From the NCBI RefSeq assembly GCF_023634025.1, contig NZ_JALJCW010000001.1, forward strand, positions 1,029,501-1,093,500: 64,000 nucleotides of DNA, written 5' to 3'. Below, one piece after another: positions 1-8,105 of the stretch (within the stretch, counting starts at the first letter, position 1; each line of letters starts with the position of its first letter). The notes beneath the pieces were generated by a model, which searched no databases, was not told where the DNA came from, and saw only the letters and a program-made list of their open reading frames with translations. A program made the translations under genes and the position numbers. This stretch comes from Hanstruepera flava. Its GTDB lineage: Bacteria > Bacteroidota > Bacteroidia > Flavobacteriales > Flavobacteriaceae.

Positions 1-500
1 ATACTATGAAGTATTTCTGTCAATCTGAAGCTGTTGCCTACTATCTTCAAAAGTATGTGGTTTATAGAAAACGTAAAATTTATGTTGGTAAACGTACGTT
101 TGCAGATTTATCGCCATTAATTAAGAAGTATAAAGGCGAAACATTTTTGTTACCTACAACCGATAAATTAAAACCAGAGGTTCCAGAAACTTTAAATTCG
201 CTTAATGTTGATTGGAAAGAAGCCGTTTTTTATAGAACCGTAATTAGCGACCTATCCGATTTAGCAAATGTGTATTATGACATTTTAGTGTTTTTTAGCC
301 CTTCTGGAATTGATTCGTTATTTCATAATTTCCCAGATTTTAAGCAAAACAATACACGTATAGCTGTTTTTGGAAATACTACAATAAAAGCTGTTGAATC
401 ACGTGGTTTACGAGTTGATATTGCAGCTCCGACACCAGAAACCCCATCTATGACAATGGCTTTGCAAAAGTATATTCAGGAAGCCAATAAAAGAAAATAG
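1..500 (+). CDS. hemD: Uroporphyrinogen-III synthase, 5'-truncated by window edge
   Basis: The reading frame is open to the left edge, so the true start lies outside the window; an internal ATG at 6 is not taken as the start. About 165 residues remain. The family closes hydroxymethylbilane to uroporphyrinogen III in the cytosol, a step in heme synthesis. Visible support is the second half of the two-lobed HemD fold: a segment around residues 78-106 ending in FFSPSGIDSLF, then IAVFGNTTIKAVESRGL and a Pro/Thr-rich PTPETPSMTMAL stretch near the C-terminus, the usual order in HemD. A strong hairpin terminator follows within 45 bases. The short family motifs make this a good but not certain call. 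Confidence 0.82.
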   Translation, partial: TMKYFCQSEAVAYYLQKYVVYRKRKIYVGKRTFADLSPLIKKYKGETFLLPTTDKLKPEVPETLNSLNVDWKEAVFYRTVISDLSDLANVYYDILVFFSPSGIDSLFHNFPDFKQNNTRIAVFGNTTIKAVESRGLRVDIAAPTPETPSMTMALQKYIQEANKRK

Positions 501-540
501 TCTGTAATAATAGTTTTCTATTTATTATTGCATTACATAA

Positions 541-570
541 AAAAAGCACAACTTAAAGTTGTGCTTTTTT
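541..570. terminator. Bidirectional terminator between hemD and the T9SS repeat protein
   Basis: Near-perfect 14-bp palindrome with A-run and T-run on either side (AAAAAGCACAACTT and its complement). It serves the convergent genes ending at 500 and 593. Confidence 0.9.
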
Positions 571-592
571 TATGTAATCTATTTTAAAAAGA

Positions 593-1546
593 TTAATTAA
601 TAATTAGCTTTTTAGTTTCTGTTTTACCATTGGCATTTATTCTTGCCAAATAAACTCCGGATACTAATGACGAAACATTTAAACTGTTGTTTCCTAACGA
701 TAAATCCTTAAAAAGCACACGTTTACCAGTAATATTAAAAATCTCTATTTGTCCTTTTGATACTGTAGATGCAACAGTAATTTGAGTTGTTGCCGGGTTA
801 GGGTAAACATTAAACTGGCTAATTGAGTGAGACTCTCTACTTAACGTCGCACACTCTCCTTCTGTTTCAACAAATGTACTACCAGCATCAACTATCCAGC
901 TAGCCAAACCTCCATTAGCAGAGTCCTCAACAAAAATACAAGTCAAATTTGGATTTAAATCTGCATTAAAATAAGTAATACTTGTAGGCAAGTTACCATT
1001 TCTAACATCTACTGATGTTAGTGCATTATTTCTAACATCAACAAAATTTATTAAAGTATTCGAAGATAAATCCAATGACGTTAAGCCTGCATTTCTTGCT
1101 TGTATTTGTGTTAACCCAGAATTTGAAGATACATCTAATGTTGTTATTGCTGTACCAAAAATATTAATTATTTGTAAAGAAGTTAAACCCGTTACATTTA
1201 AACCTGGCAGAGTAGAACAACCTTCAAACTTAATATGTGTCAATTGGGTATTGGATGACAAATCAACCGCTACATTAATAGGGTTATAATTCATATTAAG
1301 CTCATCAATACCTGTAAAAGCTTCAATACCTGTTATATCGGTAATCCCTTGATTTGCAAACCCTAATGTTCCTGTTGCTGCGGCAGCATCAGCAGTAAGA
1401 ATTTGTCCATCTAAAATCCCTTCGGAATCATAACCAAAATTAATTAAGGCTTGTTCAAAAACAGCATCGGGTACAGCTGTATATTGGGCATAGACAAATG
1501 ATTGAAACACTAAAAGCATTCCTAATAAATAAGTAGTTTTCTTCAT
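593..1546 (-). CDS. Secreted leucine-rich-repeat-like protein with T9SS type A sorting tail
   Basis: A 317-residue protein with a signal peptide (KKTTYLLGMLLVFQSFVYAQ). The middle (about residues 60-225) holds irregular repeats of the form LTSLDLSSNT / LTSVDVRNGN, typical of bacterial leucine-rich repeats. The last 75 residues form a type A T9SS C-terminal domain: a YPNPA motif, a glycine-containing IFNITGKRV strand and a final KKLIIN. It should be exported by Sec, moved over the outer membrane by T9SS and left at the surface or released. The substrate or partner is unknown. The gene stands alone, with its own promoter and a leader hairpin immediately before the ATG. Confidence 0.85.
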   Translation of the reverse strand: MKKTTYLLGMLLVFQSFVYAQYTAVPDAVFEQALINFGYDSEGILDGQILTADAAAATGTLGFANQGITDITGIEAFTGIDELNMNYNPINVAVDLSSNTQLTHIKFEGCSTLPGLNVTGLTSLQIINIFGTAITTLDVSSNSGLTQIQARNAGLTSLDLSSNTLINFVDVRNNALTSVDVRNGNLPTSITYFNADLNPNLTCIFVEDSANGGLASWIVDAGSTFVETEGECATLSRESHSISQFNVYPNPATTQITVASTVSKGQIEIFNITGKRVLFKDLSLGNNSLNVSSLVSGVYLARINANGKTETKKLIIN

Positions 1547-1552
1547 GGTATA

Positions 1553-1595
1553 ATAGTTTTAAGGTTGAGCTAGTAAAATTATACCTTAAAACTAT
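1553..1595 (-). promoter_or_regulatory. Leader hairpin abutting the start codon
   Basis: A perfect 13-bp inverted repeat (core TAGTTTTAAGGT / ACCTTAAAACTA) with a 17-base loop ends 6 bases before the ATG at 1546. If transcription starts near 1600, as the promoter suggests, the hairpin fills almost the whole leader. Confidence 0.5.
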
Positions 1596-1605
1596 AACCT
1601 CAAAA

Positions 1606-1639
1606 CAAAAATACCGTAATACAACTAAAATATAAGCAA
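1606..1639 (-). promoter_or_regulatory. Predicted Bacteroidota promoter for the T9SS repeat protein
   Basis: On the minus strand TTG at 1639-1637 is followed after 23 bases by TATTTTTG at 1613-1606, within the TTG-N17-23-TAnnTTTG consensus. Confidence 0.45.
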
Positions 1640-1648
1640 ATCAGCGAA

Positions 1649-3265
1649 TTAGCTCTTCAAATTTGGAGCGCCAGCCAATATTTCATCGTTGGCAAACTCT
1701 TCAAACTTCTTGAAATTCTGTCTAAACGACTCTGATAATTTATAGGCTGCTTTATAATAACCTTCATCATCATTCCAAGTTTTTCTTGAGCTTAAAACTT
1801 CATCGGGAACTCCTGGACACTGTCTTGGCTGTAATAATCCAAACACGGAGTGTGTTCTATAGGTTTCTGGTGTAACGTTATCTAAATCACCATTTAACGC
1901 AGCTGTAATCATGGCTCGAGTATACTTTAATTTAATTCGGCTCCCAACTCCGTAAGGACCTCCAGTCCAACCCGTATTAATTAACCAGACATTTACTCCA
2001 GCTTCCTTCATTTTAGCACTTAACATTTCTGCATATTTTGTTGGGTGTAAAGGCATAAATGGCGCACCAAAACAAGCCGAAAAACTTGGTAGCGGTTCAT
2101 CAATTCCAGCTTCGGTTCCTGCCACTTTTGCTGTGTAACCTGAAATGAAATGATAAGCAGCCTGACCCGGTGTCAGTTTAGAAATTGGAGGCAATACTCC
2201 AAAGGCATCAGCGGTTAAAAAGAATATATTTTTTGGATTACCTGCATAAGATGGTTGTTGTATATTTTCTATATGAAATATTGGATAGCTAACTCGTGTG
2301 TTTTGAGTTATTGAACTATCCATATAATCAACATCACCGTTTGCATCAAAAATAACATTCTCCAAGATAGCTCCCGGTTTAATAGCTTTGAATATTTCTG
2401 GTTCCTTTTCTTCGCTTAAATCTATAACTTTAGCATAACATCCACCTTCGAAATTAAAGACCGTGTTCTCTTTTGTCCAACCATGCTCGTCATCACCTAT
2501 CAAACGACGATTTGGATCTGCAGATAATGTTGTCTTACCAGTTCCAGAAAGCCCAAAAAATATAGCTGTATCACCTGAATCCCCTACATTAGCAGAGCAA
2601 TGCATTGGCAAGACATTCTTATCTGTTGGTAAAACTAAATTTAGAGCAGAAAAAATTCCTTTTTTCATTTCACCAGTATAAGCAGATCCTGCCACCAAGG
2701 CTACTTTTTTTGTAAAGTTTAATATGGAAAAATTTCCTTGGCGAATACCATATTCTTCCGGGTTAGGGCATTCGTAACCTGGAGCACATAGAATCAACCA
2801 CTCTTCTTTAAAATTTTCCAATTCAGAATCATCAGGGCGAAGGAACATATTATAAACGAACATATTCGACCAAGGATATTCTGTAATAGTTCTAACATCC
2901 ATTCTATATCTTGGATCTGCACACACATAACCATCACGAGCAAACAATTCTTTGCCAGACAAATAATCTATTACATTTTCCTGAAGTCTATCAAAGTTTT
3001 CTGGAGAGATTGGTTTGTTTATGTTTCCCCACCATACTTTATCGGCGGTATAATCATCTTTTACTAAAAAACGATCTTCAGGAGATCTTCCTGTAAACTT
3101 TCCTGTATTTATGGCTAAAGTTCCATTTTTTGTTTCCTTTCCCATTCCCTTTTCAACAGTAATGGCTTGAAGTTGTTGTGGAGTTAATTGATAGTTTACT
3201 TTAGCATTTTTTATTCCATATTGATCTAACGAAATCGATTTCGAAGCTTGGGTATGATCTACCAT
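1649..3265 (-). CDS. pckA: Phosphoenolpyruvate carboxykinase (ATP)
   Basis: Converts oxaloacetate and ATP to phosphoenolpyruvate, CO2 and ADP, the entry to gluconeogenesis. The 538-residue length is normal for the ATP-type enzyme. Visible motifs are MHCSAN at about 221-226, the kinase-1a P-loop GLSGTGKTTLS at 238-248 and the metal-binding kinase-2 region GDDEHGW at 257-263, followed by conserved FNFEGGCYAKVI and TGWTGGPYG. The gene is monocistronic, with a good promoter about 25 bases before the start. Nothing is missing or unusual. Confidence 0.98.
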   Translation of the reverse strand: MVDHTQASKSISLDQYGIKNAKVNYQLTPQQLQAITVEKGMGKETKNGTLAINTGKFTGRSPEDRFLVKDDYTADKVWWGNINKPISPENFDRLQENVIDYLSGKELFARDGYVCADPRYRMDVRTITEYPWSNMFVYNMFLRPDDSELENFKEEWLILCAPGYECPNPEEYGIRQGNFSILNFTKKVALVAGSAYTGEMKKGIFSALNLVLPTDKNVLPMHCSANVGDSGDTAIFFGLSGTGKTTLSADPNRRLIGDDEHGWTKENTVFNFEGGCYAKVIDLSEEKEPEIFKAIKPGAILENVIFDANGDVDYMDSSITQNTRVSYPIFHIENIQQPSYAGNPKNIFFLTADAFGVLPPISKLTPGQAAYHFISGYTAKVAGTEAGIDEPLPSFSACFGAPFMPLHPTKYAEMLSAKMKEAGVNVWLINTGWTGGPYGVGSRIKLKYTRAMITAALNGDLDNVTPETYRTHSVFGLLQPRQCPGVPDEVLSSRKTWNDDEGYYKAAYKLSESFRQNFKKFEEFANDEILAGAPNLKS

Positions 3266-3288
3266 AATATTTTGTGTTGTTTATCCTG

Positions 3289-3322
3289 CAAAATTAAACA
3301 TTATTTTAAAGTACACACTCAA
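3289..3322 (-). promoter_or_regulatory. Predicted promoter of pckA
   Basis: Minus-strand TTG (3322-3320), 23-base spacer, TAATTTTG (3296-3289). It fits the flavobacterial consensus and leaves a leader of about 20 bases. Confidence 0.6.
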
Positions 3323-3720
3323 TTTTTTGAAATATCAGCCTTGTTTTTCAAAAACTTTATCAACAATAAAACCCAAGATAAAACCAACATCAAACCACCA
3401 ATTGGCGTTACAAAACCTATTACTTTAAAATCAAAAACCGACATACTGTTTGTAGCTAAACCGTAAATTGAACCCGAAAACAAAACCACACCCAAAACCA
3501 CCAAATAAAACAATGCTTTTTTAGTTTTTAAACCTATTGCAGTAGTTGTTCCAATAAATAATAAAAATAGAGCATGATACATTTGATAACGCACACCAGT
3601 TTCGAATACCCGTAATGATTCTTCGGTAACTTTAGACTTTAGACCATGTGCAGCAAAAGCACCAAGTATAATTCCTACAGCGCCAAGCAATGCAGCCGTT
3701 GCCAATATTTTTTTGTTCAT
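3319..3720 (-). CDS. DUF423 family small membrane protein
   Basis: About 133 residues with four predicted membrane helices, starting with the family signature AALLGAVGIILGAFAAHGLK and an internal GVRYQMYHAL. DUF423 proteins (YgdD in E. coli) sit in the inner membrane and have no firmly known function. I chose the ATG at 3720 (MNKKIL) because the hydrophobic first helix follows directly; an upstream ATG at 3744 would add eight polar residues. The pckA promoter overlaps the 3' end. Confidence 0.88.
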   Translation of the reverse strand: MNKKILATAALLGAVGIILGAFAAHGLKSKVTEESLRVFETGVRYQMYHALFLLFIGTTTAIGLKTKKALFYLVVLGVVLFSGSIYGLATNSMSVFDFKVIGFVTPIGGLMLVLSWVLLLIKFLKNKADISKN

Positions 3721-3798
3721 ATTATTTTGAAAATTGAGTTTCAATAACAGTTAGTATTTGTTACATTCGTGTCACAAAATTACTGAACAAATTCCATT

Positions 3799-5163
3799 AT
3801 GCGAAAGATATTAGTTATTGGTGCCGGAAAATCGGCATCATATCTTATAAAATATTTATTAGAAAAATCTGAAAGCGAAAACCTGATCGTTATTGTAGGC
3901 GATGTTAATTTTTCACATGCCAAAAAGCTTACCCATAATCACGATAATGCTCAAGCCATTCAACTTGATATACACGATAAAAGCTCAAGACAAAATGCCA
4001 TTAAAAACTGCGATATTGTGGTATCTATGCTTCCTGCAAGATTTCATATTGAAGCGGCCAAAGATTGTATTTCTTTTGGTAAGCATATGGTAACTGCCTC
4101 TTATGTGAGTGAGGGCATGCAAAAACTCAATAAAGCCGCAGCACAAAAAGGATTGGTTTTTATGAATGAAATAGGTGTAGACCCTGGAATAGACCACATG
4201 AGTGCCATGCAGGTTATTGACCGAATTAGAGACAAAGGCGGAAAAATTATTTTGTTTGAATCGTTTACAGGTGGATTAGTTGCTCCAGAAAGTGATAATA
4301 ATCTTTGGCATTATAAATTTACTTGGAATCCAAGAAACGTAGTTGTAGCTGGACAAGGTGGTGCTGCTAAATTTTTACAAGAAGGTACTTACAAATATAT
4401 CCCATACAACCGCTTGTTTAGACGTACAGAATTTTTGGATGTTGAAGGTTATGGTAGATTTGAAGCTTATGCTAATCGTGATTCATTAAAATACCAATCA
4501 GCTTACGGATTAAACAACGCCAAGACATTATACAGAGGAACTATGAGACGTGTAGGATTTAGTCGTGCATGGAACATATTTGTTCAATTAGGTATGACTG
4601 ATGACGAATACAGTATTGATGATAGTGAGAATATGTCATATCGTGATTTTGTGAATGCCTTCTTGCCTTATAGTCCAACTGATTCTGTTGAGTTAAAATT
4701 CAGGCACGCCTTAAAAATAGACCAAGATGATATTGTTTGGGATAAACTATTGGAACTGGATCTTTTTAGCAATAAAAAAATGGTAGGACTCAAGAAAGCT
4801 ACGCCAGCTCAAATACTTCAAAAAATATTGATGGATAGTTGGACTCTAGCCGAAGATGATAAAGATATGATTGTCATGTATCACAAATTTGGATACGAAC
4901 TAAACGGTGAAAAGCACCAAATAGATTCTACCATGGTAACTCTAGGCGAAGACCAAACCTATACTGCTATGGCTAAAACTGTTGGTTTACCTGTTGCTAT
5001 TGCTACATTAGCCATCCTTAACGAAAAAATCACAACACCAGGTGTTCAAATACCAATAACCAAAGAAGTTTACGACCCTATTCTTAAAGAGCTTGAGGCT
5101 TATGATATAACATTTAAGGAAACCGAAGTGCCCTATTTAGGTTATAATCAATTGAACTTATAA
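3799..5163 (+). CDS. Saccharopine dehydrogenase family protein (Lys9-like)
   Basis: A 454-residue NAD(P)-dependent oxidoreductase. The N-terminus carries a Rossmann motif (VIGAGKSASYL, residues 6-16) and the family segment CDIVVSMLPARFH near 71-83; NEIGVDPGIDHMSA near 122-135 and FTGGLVAPESDNN match the saccharopine-binding domain. Family members interconvert saccharopine with glutamate and aminoadipate semialdehyde in lysine metabolism. The stop codon directly touches the ATG of an Lrp/AsnC regulator, so the two are one transcript and the regulator probably senses lysine or a related amino acid. Whether this copy degrades or makes lysine cannot be told from sequence. Confidence 0.85.
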   Translation: MRKILVIGAGKSASYLIKYLLEKSESENLIVIVGDVNFSHAKKLTHNHDNAQAIQLDIHDKSSRQNAIKNCDIVVSMLPARFHIEAAKDCISFGKHMVTASYVSEGMQKLNKAAAQKGLVFMNEIGVDPGIDHMSAMQVIDRIRDKGGKIILFESFTGGLVAPESDNNLWHYKFTWNPRNVVVAGQGGAAKFLQEGTYKYIPYNRLFRRTEFLDVEGYGRFEAYANRDSLKYQSAYGLNNAKTLYRGTMRRVGFSRAWNIFVQLGMTDDEYSIDDSENMSYRDFVNAFLPYSPTDSVELKFRHALKIDQDDIVWDKLLELDLFSNKKMVGLKKATPAQILQKILMDSWTLAEDDKDMIVMYHKFGYELNGEKHQIDSTMVTLGEDQTYTAMAKTVGLPVAIATLAILNEKITTPGVQIPITKEVYDPILKELEAYDITFKETEVPYLGYNQLNL

Positions 5164-5634
5164 ATGAAGGTGGTTAACCAAAATATAGAAATTGATGGCA
5201 TAGACAAAACCATTCTTCGTGCCTTAATGCGTGATGCCCGAACACCTATTTTGGCTATTGCCAAAGAAGTTGGTATTTCTGGAGCAGCCATTCACCAACG
5301 GTTGCGCAAACTGGAAGCTTCAGGTATTATTTCAGGTTCTAAATTTGTGATTAACCCAAAGGTTTTAGGTTATACGACCATGGCCTTTATCGGAATTTAT
5401 TTAGATAAAGCCATAAGCAATCCAAAAGCCGTAAAGCAATTGGAGAAAATACCTGAAGTTTTAGAATGCCATTACACAACAGGAAACTGGAGTATATTCA
5501 TCAAAATACTTTGTAAGGACAATGAACATTTAATGCACGTACTCAATAAAGAGATTCAATCCATTCCAGGTGTTTCACGCACGGAAACCTTTATTTCCCT
5601 GGCGCAACAGATAGATAGACAAATAGAGATATAA
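5164..5634 (+). CDS. Lrp/AsnC family transcriptional regulator
   Basis: A 156-residue regulator with an N-terminal winged helix-turn-helix (about residues 15-60, with TPILAIAKEVGISGAAIHQRLRKLE) and a C-terminal ligand-binding RAM/AsnC domain (about 68-150). The start codon follows the stop of the saccharopine-dehydrogenase-like gene with no gap. Lrp-type proteins form octamers that respond to amino acids; local regulation of its operon partner is the simplest inference. A hairpin terminator follows. Confidence 0.93.
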   Translation: MKVVNQNIEIDGIDKTILRALMRDARTPILAIAKEVGISGAAIHQRLRKLEASGIISGSKFVINPKVLGYTTMAFIGIYLDKAISNPKAVKQLEKIPEVLECHYTTGNWSIFIKILCKDNEHLMHVLNKEIQSIPGVSRTETFISLAQQIDRQIEI

Positions 5635-5663
5635 AAAAGCTCCTAAATTTCAGGAGCTTTTTT
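5633..5663. terminator. Bidirectional terminator after the Lrp gene
   Basis: AAAAAAGCTCCT / AGGAGCTTTTTT stem with a short loop, between convergent genes ending at 5634 and 5686. Confidence 0.88.
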
Positions 5664-5685
5664 ATTGAATTATTTTACCTATAAA

Positions 5686-6390
5686 TTAATCTCTAGATAA
5701 AAAGATGGACAATATATACCAGAACAACAACATTAAGGATGCAAACAATCCTAAAGAAGCTGGTATATAATCATCTGTTGAGTATTTATTAACCAAATTA
5801 GACGTTTGATATAATATTGATCCACCTGCCAACAAACACATACCTACAGAAAACCACAGTCCTAAATTAAAGCCAAATAAGGTTCCAGCAATAATTAAAC
5901 CGATAGCTATAAAAAAACCAATGGTCAATCCGGTTTTTATAAACGAAAAATCTTTTTTGGTTACAAAAACCACCGCTGACAAGCCTGTAAACAATGCCAA
6001 TGTTACAATAGCTGCCTGATTGAGTAATTCCATACCAGAATCGGTATAAACTATAGCTATAAAAATAAGCGGTACAAAAATGAAAGCTTCAGCCAAAATA
6101 TACAGGCAAAACGCTAAATATTGGGTATTCTTATTGGTAGTTTTCATGGTCATACGCTCTGCATAGTTGGTTATAAACATAAAGCCCCCTAGCATAATTA
6201 ACCATTTTATTCCATCAACCATGGACAACATAAAGTTAACAATCGTTTCACTTTGTAATAATAAATATTCAAAAAGAATAAAAATTAACACACCACCTGC
6301 TACATGTGCATAGGTTTTTTTGTAAAATGCTACACGTTCGGCATCTGAAACTTCGCTCAATAATAAAGGTTCTTGAATTTGATTTTCCAT
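5686..6390 (-). CDS. Bax inhibitor-1 / YccA family membrane protein
   Basis: A 234-residue protein with seven predicted membrane helices and the BI-1 pattern: a cytosolic N-terminus (residues 1-22, with SEVSDAERVAFYKKTYAHVAGG), then evenly spaced hydrophobic stretches and a short polar C-terminus. Bacterial BI-1 members act as pH-sensitive calcium leak channels or modulate membrane proteolysis by FtsH. It lies upstream of the Bacteroidota terminator at 6433 and probably has its own promoter. The role here is not settled by context. Confidence 0.88.
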   Translation of the reverse strand: MENQIQEPLLLSEVSDAERVAFYKKTYAHVAGGVLIFILFEYLLLQSETIVNFMLSMVDGIKWLIMLGGFMFITNYAERMTMKTTNKNTQYLAFCLYILAEAFIFVPLIFIAIVYTDSGMELLNQAAIVTLALFTGLSAVVFVTKKDFSFIKTGLTIGFFIAIGLIIAGTLFGFNLGLWFSVGMCLLAGGSILYQTSNLVNKYSTDDYIPASLGLFASLMLLFWYILSIFLSRD

Positions 6391-6432
6391 AAATAGAATT
6401 TGTTAGTTAGAATTTTAGAATTGAAATTTAAG

Positions 6433-6466
6433 CAAAAAAAAGTCGGATTTTGTTAATCCGACTTAA
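6433..6466 (-). terminator. Terminator of the zinc metallopeptidase gene
   Basis: On the minus strand AAGTCGGATT / AATCCGACTT stem followed by eight T residues, 19 bases after the stop at 6485. Confidence 0.85.
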
Positions 6467-6484
6467 ATATCTTGTTTTTATTTT

Positions 6485-7180
6485 TTAGTCTCTACCTCCA
6501 AAAATTTGAAGCGCCCAATATAACAACGATGCCAAAGCACCAATAGCAGCCACTAAATAGGTTCTTGCAGCCCACTTTAAGGCATCTTCGGCGCCAGCAT
6601 ATTCTTCTTGAGATAGCATGTGCTTGTTTTTTAACCATGCCAATGCACGATTACTAGCATCATATTCCACAGGTAATGTAATAAAGCTAAATAGGGTTGC
6701 AAAGCCCATAAAGACTAAACCTGCAACAGCTATCCAAAAGCCCATTCCCATACCAGCTGCGGCACCAAGTACCAAACCACCAATAACCAACCATTGTGAC
6801 ATACCTGAAGTTACTGAAACTACAGGCACCAAAGCCGATCGCATTTGTAAAGCACTATAGGCTTGCGCATGTTGCACAGCATGTCCACACTCGTGAGCAG
6901 CAACTGCTGCTGCTGCTGCGTTACGCTGACTGTAAACGGCTTCACTTAAATTAACTGTTTTGTTTTTAGGATTATAATGGTCTGTTAGTTGACCTGGTGT
7001 TGAAATCACCTCAACATCATAAATACCATTATCAGACAGCATTTTTTCAGCAATCTCTTTACCACTCATGCCATTTCGTAAATGGACTTTTGAGTATTTT
7101 TTAAATTTTTGCTTTAATTGATTACTCACTAACCAACTCACTAAAGCAATTCCACCAATAAGTATATAATATCCTAACAT
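6485..7180 (-). CDS. Membrane zinc metallopeptidase (YugP family)
   Basis: A 231-residue membrane protein with an N-terminal helix (residues 3-19), the zinc-protease motif HECGH at 96-100 within AAVAAHECGHAVQHA, and three or four further helices from about 115 onward. The family is the neutral zinc metallopeptidase group found next to membranes; PVEYDASNRAL near residue 175 supplies the acidic residues expected for the third zinc ligand. No substrate is known. The gene is followed by its own terminator and preceded by the repeat-rich gap 7181-7519. Confidence 0.88.
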   Translation of the reverse strand: MLGYYILIGGIALVSWLVSNQLKQKFKKYSKVHLRNGMSGKEIAEKMLSDNGIYDVEVISTPGQLTDHYNPKNKTVNLSEAVYSQRNAAAAAVAAHECGHAVQHAQAYSALQMRSALVPVVSVTSGMSQWLVIGGLVLGAAAGMGMGFWIAVAGLVFMGFATLFSFITLPVEYDASNRALAWLKNKHMLSQEEYAGAEDALKWAARTYLVAAIGALASLLYWALQIFGGRD

Positions 7181-7265
7181 TGTTTTCTGTTTTAAACTGT
7201 AAATTTAGTAGTAATATAGCAAATAATGAGCCAAATATTCGTTAAGAAATTTTGTCATGTTTTTG

Positions 7266-7309
7266 TTCTCGATACAAAATGTTTTACAAACATTTCACTC
7301 GAACTGACG
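7266..7309 (+). repeat. A-type hairpin repeat, copy 1
   Basis: Ends TTCTCGATAC and ACTCGAACTGACG are shared with copies at 11213 and 32823. The core arms are AAATGTTT / AAACATTT, unlike the other copies but perfectly complementary. Confidence 0.8.
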
Positions 7310-7331
7310 TGAACGGCTAAATCTTCGACCG

Positions 7332-7375
7332 TGACTTCGCGTGATTTGTGAGGTAGGCGCAAATAGTATCGAGAA
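7332..7375 (-). repeat. A-type hairpin repeat, copy 2 (inverted, diverged)
   Basis: Reads TGACTTCGCGTG, then a core with arms ATTTG / CAAAT, then GTATCGAGAA: the reverse of copy 1. The two copies face each other 22 bases apart. Confidence 0.7.
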
Positions 7376-7408
7376 TAACTAAAGTAACTGAATTGAAACA
7401 ACCAACAT

Positions 7409-7463
7409 GAGATCCTGAAACAACCTTTCGACTGCGCTCAAGGTGACATGGTTCAGGATGACA
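7409..7463 (+). repeat. Nested repeat: D-type hairpin split by an E-type hairpin
   Basis: GAGATCCTGAAACAA (7409-7423) and GGTTCAGGATGACA (7450-7463) are the two halves of one D-type hairpin. An E-type unit starting CCTTTCGACTGCGCTCAAGG and ending TGACA (7424-7448) lies exactly in its loop. Confidence 0.7.
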
Positions 7464-7467
7464 AAAA

Positions 7468-7515
7468 AGATTGCCACGTCTCCAGACATTTACAGTCTGG
7501 AGTCTCGCAATGACA
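7468..7515 (+). repeat. B-type hairpin repeat, copy 1
   Basis: AGATTGCC at the left, TCGCAATGACA at the right, with inner arms CCAGAC / GTCTGG. Copy 2 (8058-8104) has the same orientation and differs at a few bases; the two bracket the gene at 7520-8044. Confidence 0.82.
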
Positions 7516-7519
7516 AGAC

Positions 7520-8044
7520 TTATTGCTTAATCAAATGTGCTTTTTGTAGCACTGAAATAGGATACGAAATCACTTCGGTAGAGTCTTCTCCACTAGTACC
7601 AGATTTCGTTTGATTTGTTTTACTCGCAAAGGCAATTTCAAAATCCATGCTGTCTTTGTAAAAACGCTCGGTTGTTGTTAATATGCTACCTTGTACTTCA
7701 AACATGGAGAATAGTGTATTATCAATTAATTTAGCATCTAGCAAAATACCATTGTTTTCGTCAACAACGTATTCGCCTTTTGAAGTATCCTTTTCTAGTA
7801 AGGTATAGTTTCGTTCTTCTGGTTTTCCCATCATAACATATACCAATTTGTATTCGTATTTACCAACTGTATCGGTTGGATTTAAATGGAATTCCATTTG
7901 TATTGTTTGCTTGCCATTGGGATTTGTAATATGCAAATCGCCTTTATAAATACCGTAAAAATCTTGAGGAAATTGTAATGAGTCCGTTTGAGCTGACAGA
8001 TTGAAACAACCTAACGTAATTAAAATAATTAGTACTTTTTTCAT
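7520..8044 (-). CDS. Secreted protein of unknown function
   Basis: I do not recognise this 174-residue protein. It has a clear signal peptide (KKVLIILITLGCFNLSAQ), then alternating strand-like segments (FYGIYKGDLHI, IQMEFHLNP, YEYKLVYVMM, LFSMFEVQG) that suggest a small beta-sandwich or lipocalin-like fold in the periplasm or outside. There is no lipobox and no T9SS tail. The gene is flanked on both sides by direct copies of the B-type hairpin repeat, and lies downstream of leuS on the same strand with one repeat copy between them. Confidence 0.75.
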   Translation of the reverse strand: MKKVLIILITLGCFNLSAQTDSLQFPQDFYGIYKGDLHITNPNGKQTIQMEFHLNPTDTVGKYEYKLVYVMMGKPEERNYTLLEKDTSKGEYVVDENNGILLDAKLIDNTLFSMFEVQGSILTTTERFYKDSMDFEIAFASKTNQTKSGTSGEDSTEVISYPISVLQKAHLIKQ

Positions 8045-8057
8045 GTTCTTATTAAAA

Positions 8058-8104
8058 AGATTGCCGCGTCTCCAGACGTTTACAGTCTGGATACTCGCAA
8101 TGAT
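8058..8104 (+). repeat. B-type hairpin repeat, copy 2
   Basis: AGATTGCCGCG left end, arms CCAGAC / GTCTGG, CTCGCAATGAT right end. It fills nearly all of the leuS to secreted-protein gap; the leuS stop codon begins at 8108 on the minus strand, four bases beyond it. Confidence 0.82.
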
Positions 8105-8105
8105 A

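Larger units (their letters stand above)
7181..7519. other. Gene-free gap filled by hairpin repeats
   Basis: No coding potential was seen. From about 7266 onward the gap holds two A-type hairpins facing each other, a D-type hairpin interrupted by an E-type one, and a B-type hairpin that ends five bases before the stop of the next gene. Only the first 80 bases look like a normal upstream region. Confidence 0.8.

Noticed and set aside
7181-7519. Remnant of an insertion sequence in the repeat-rich gap
   Set aside because: No transposase fragment or terminal inverted repeats of an IS; the content is explained by short hairpin units.
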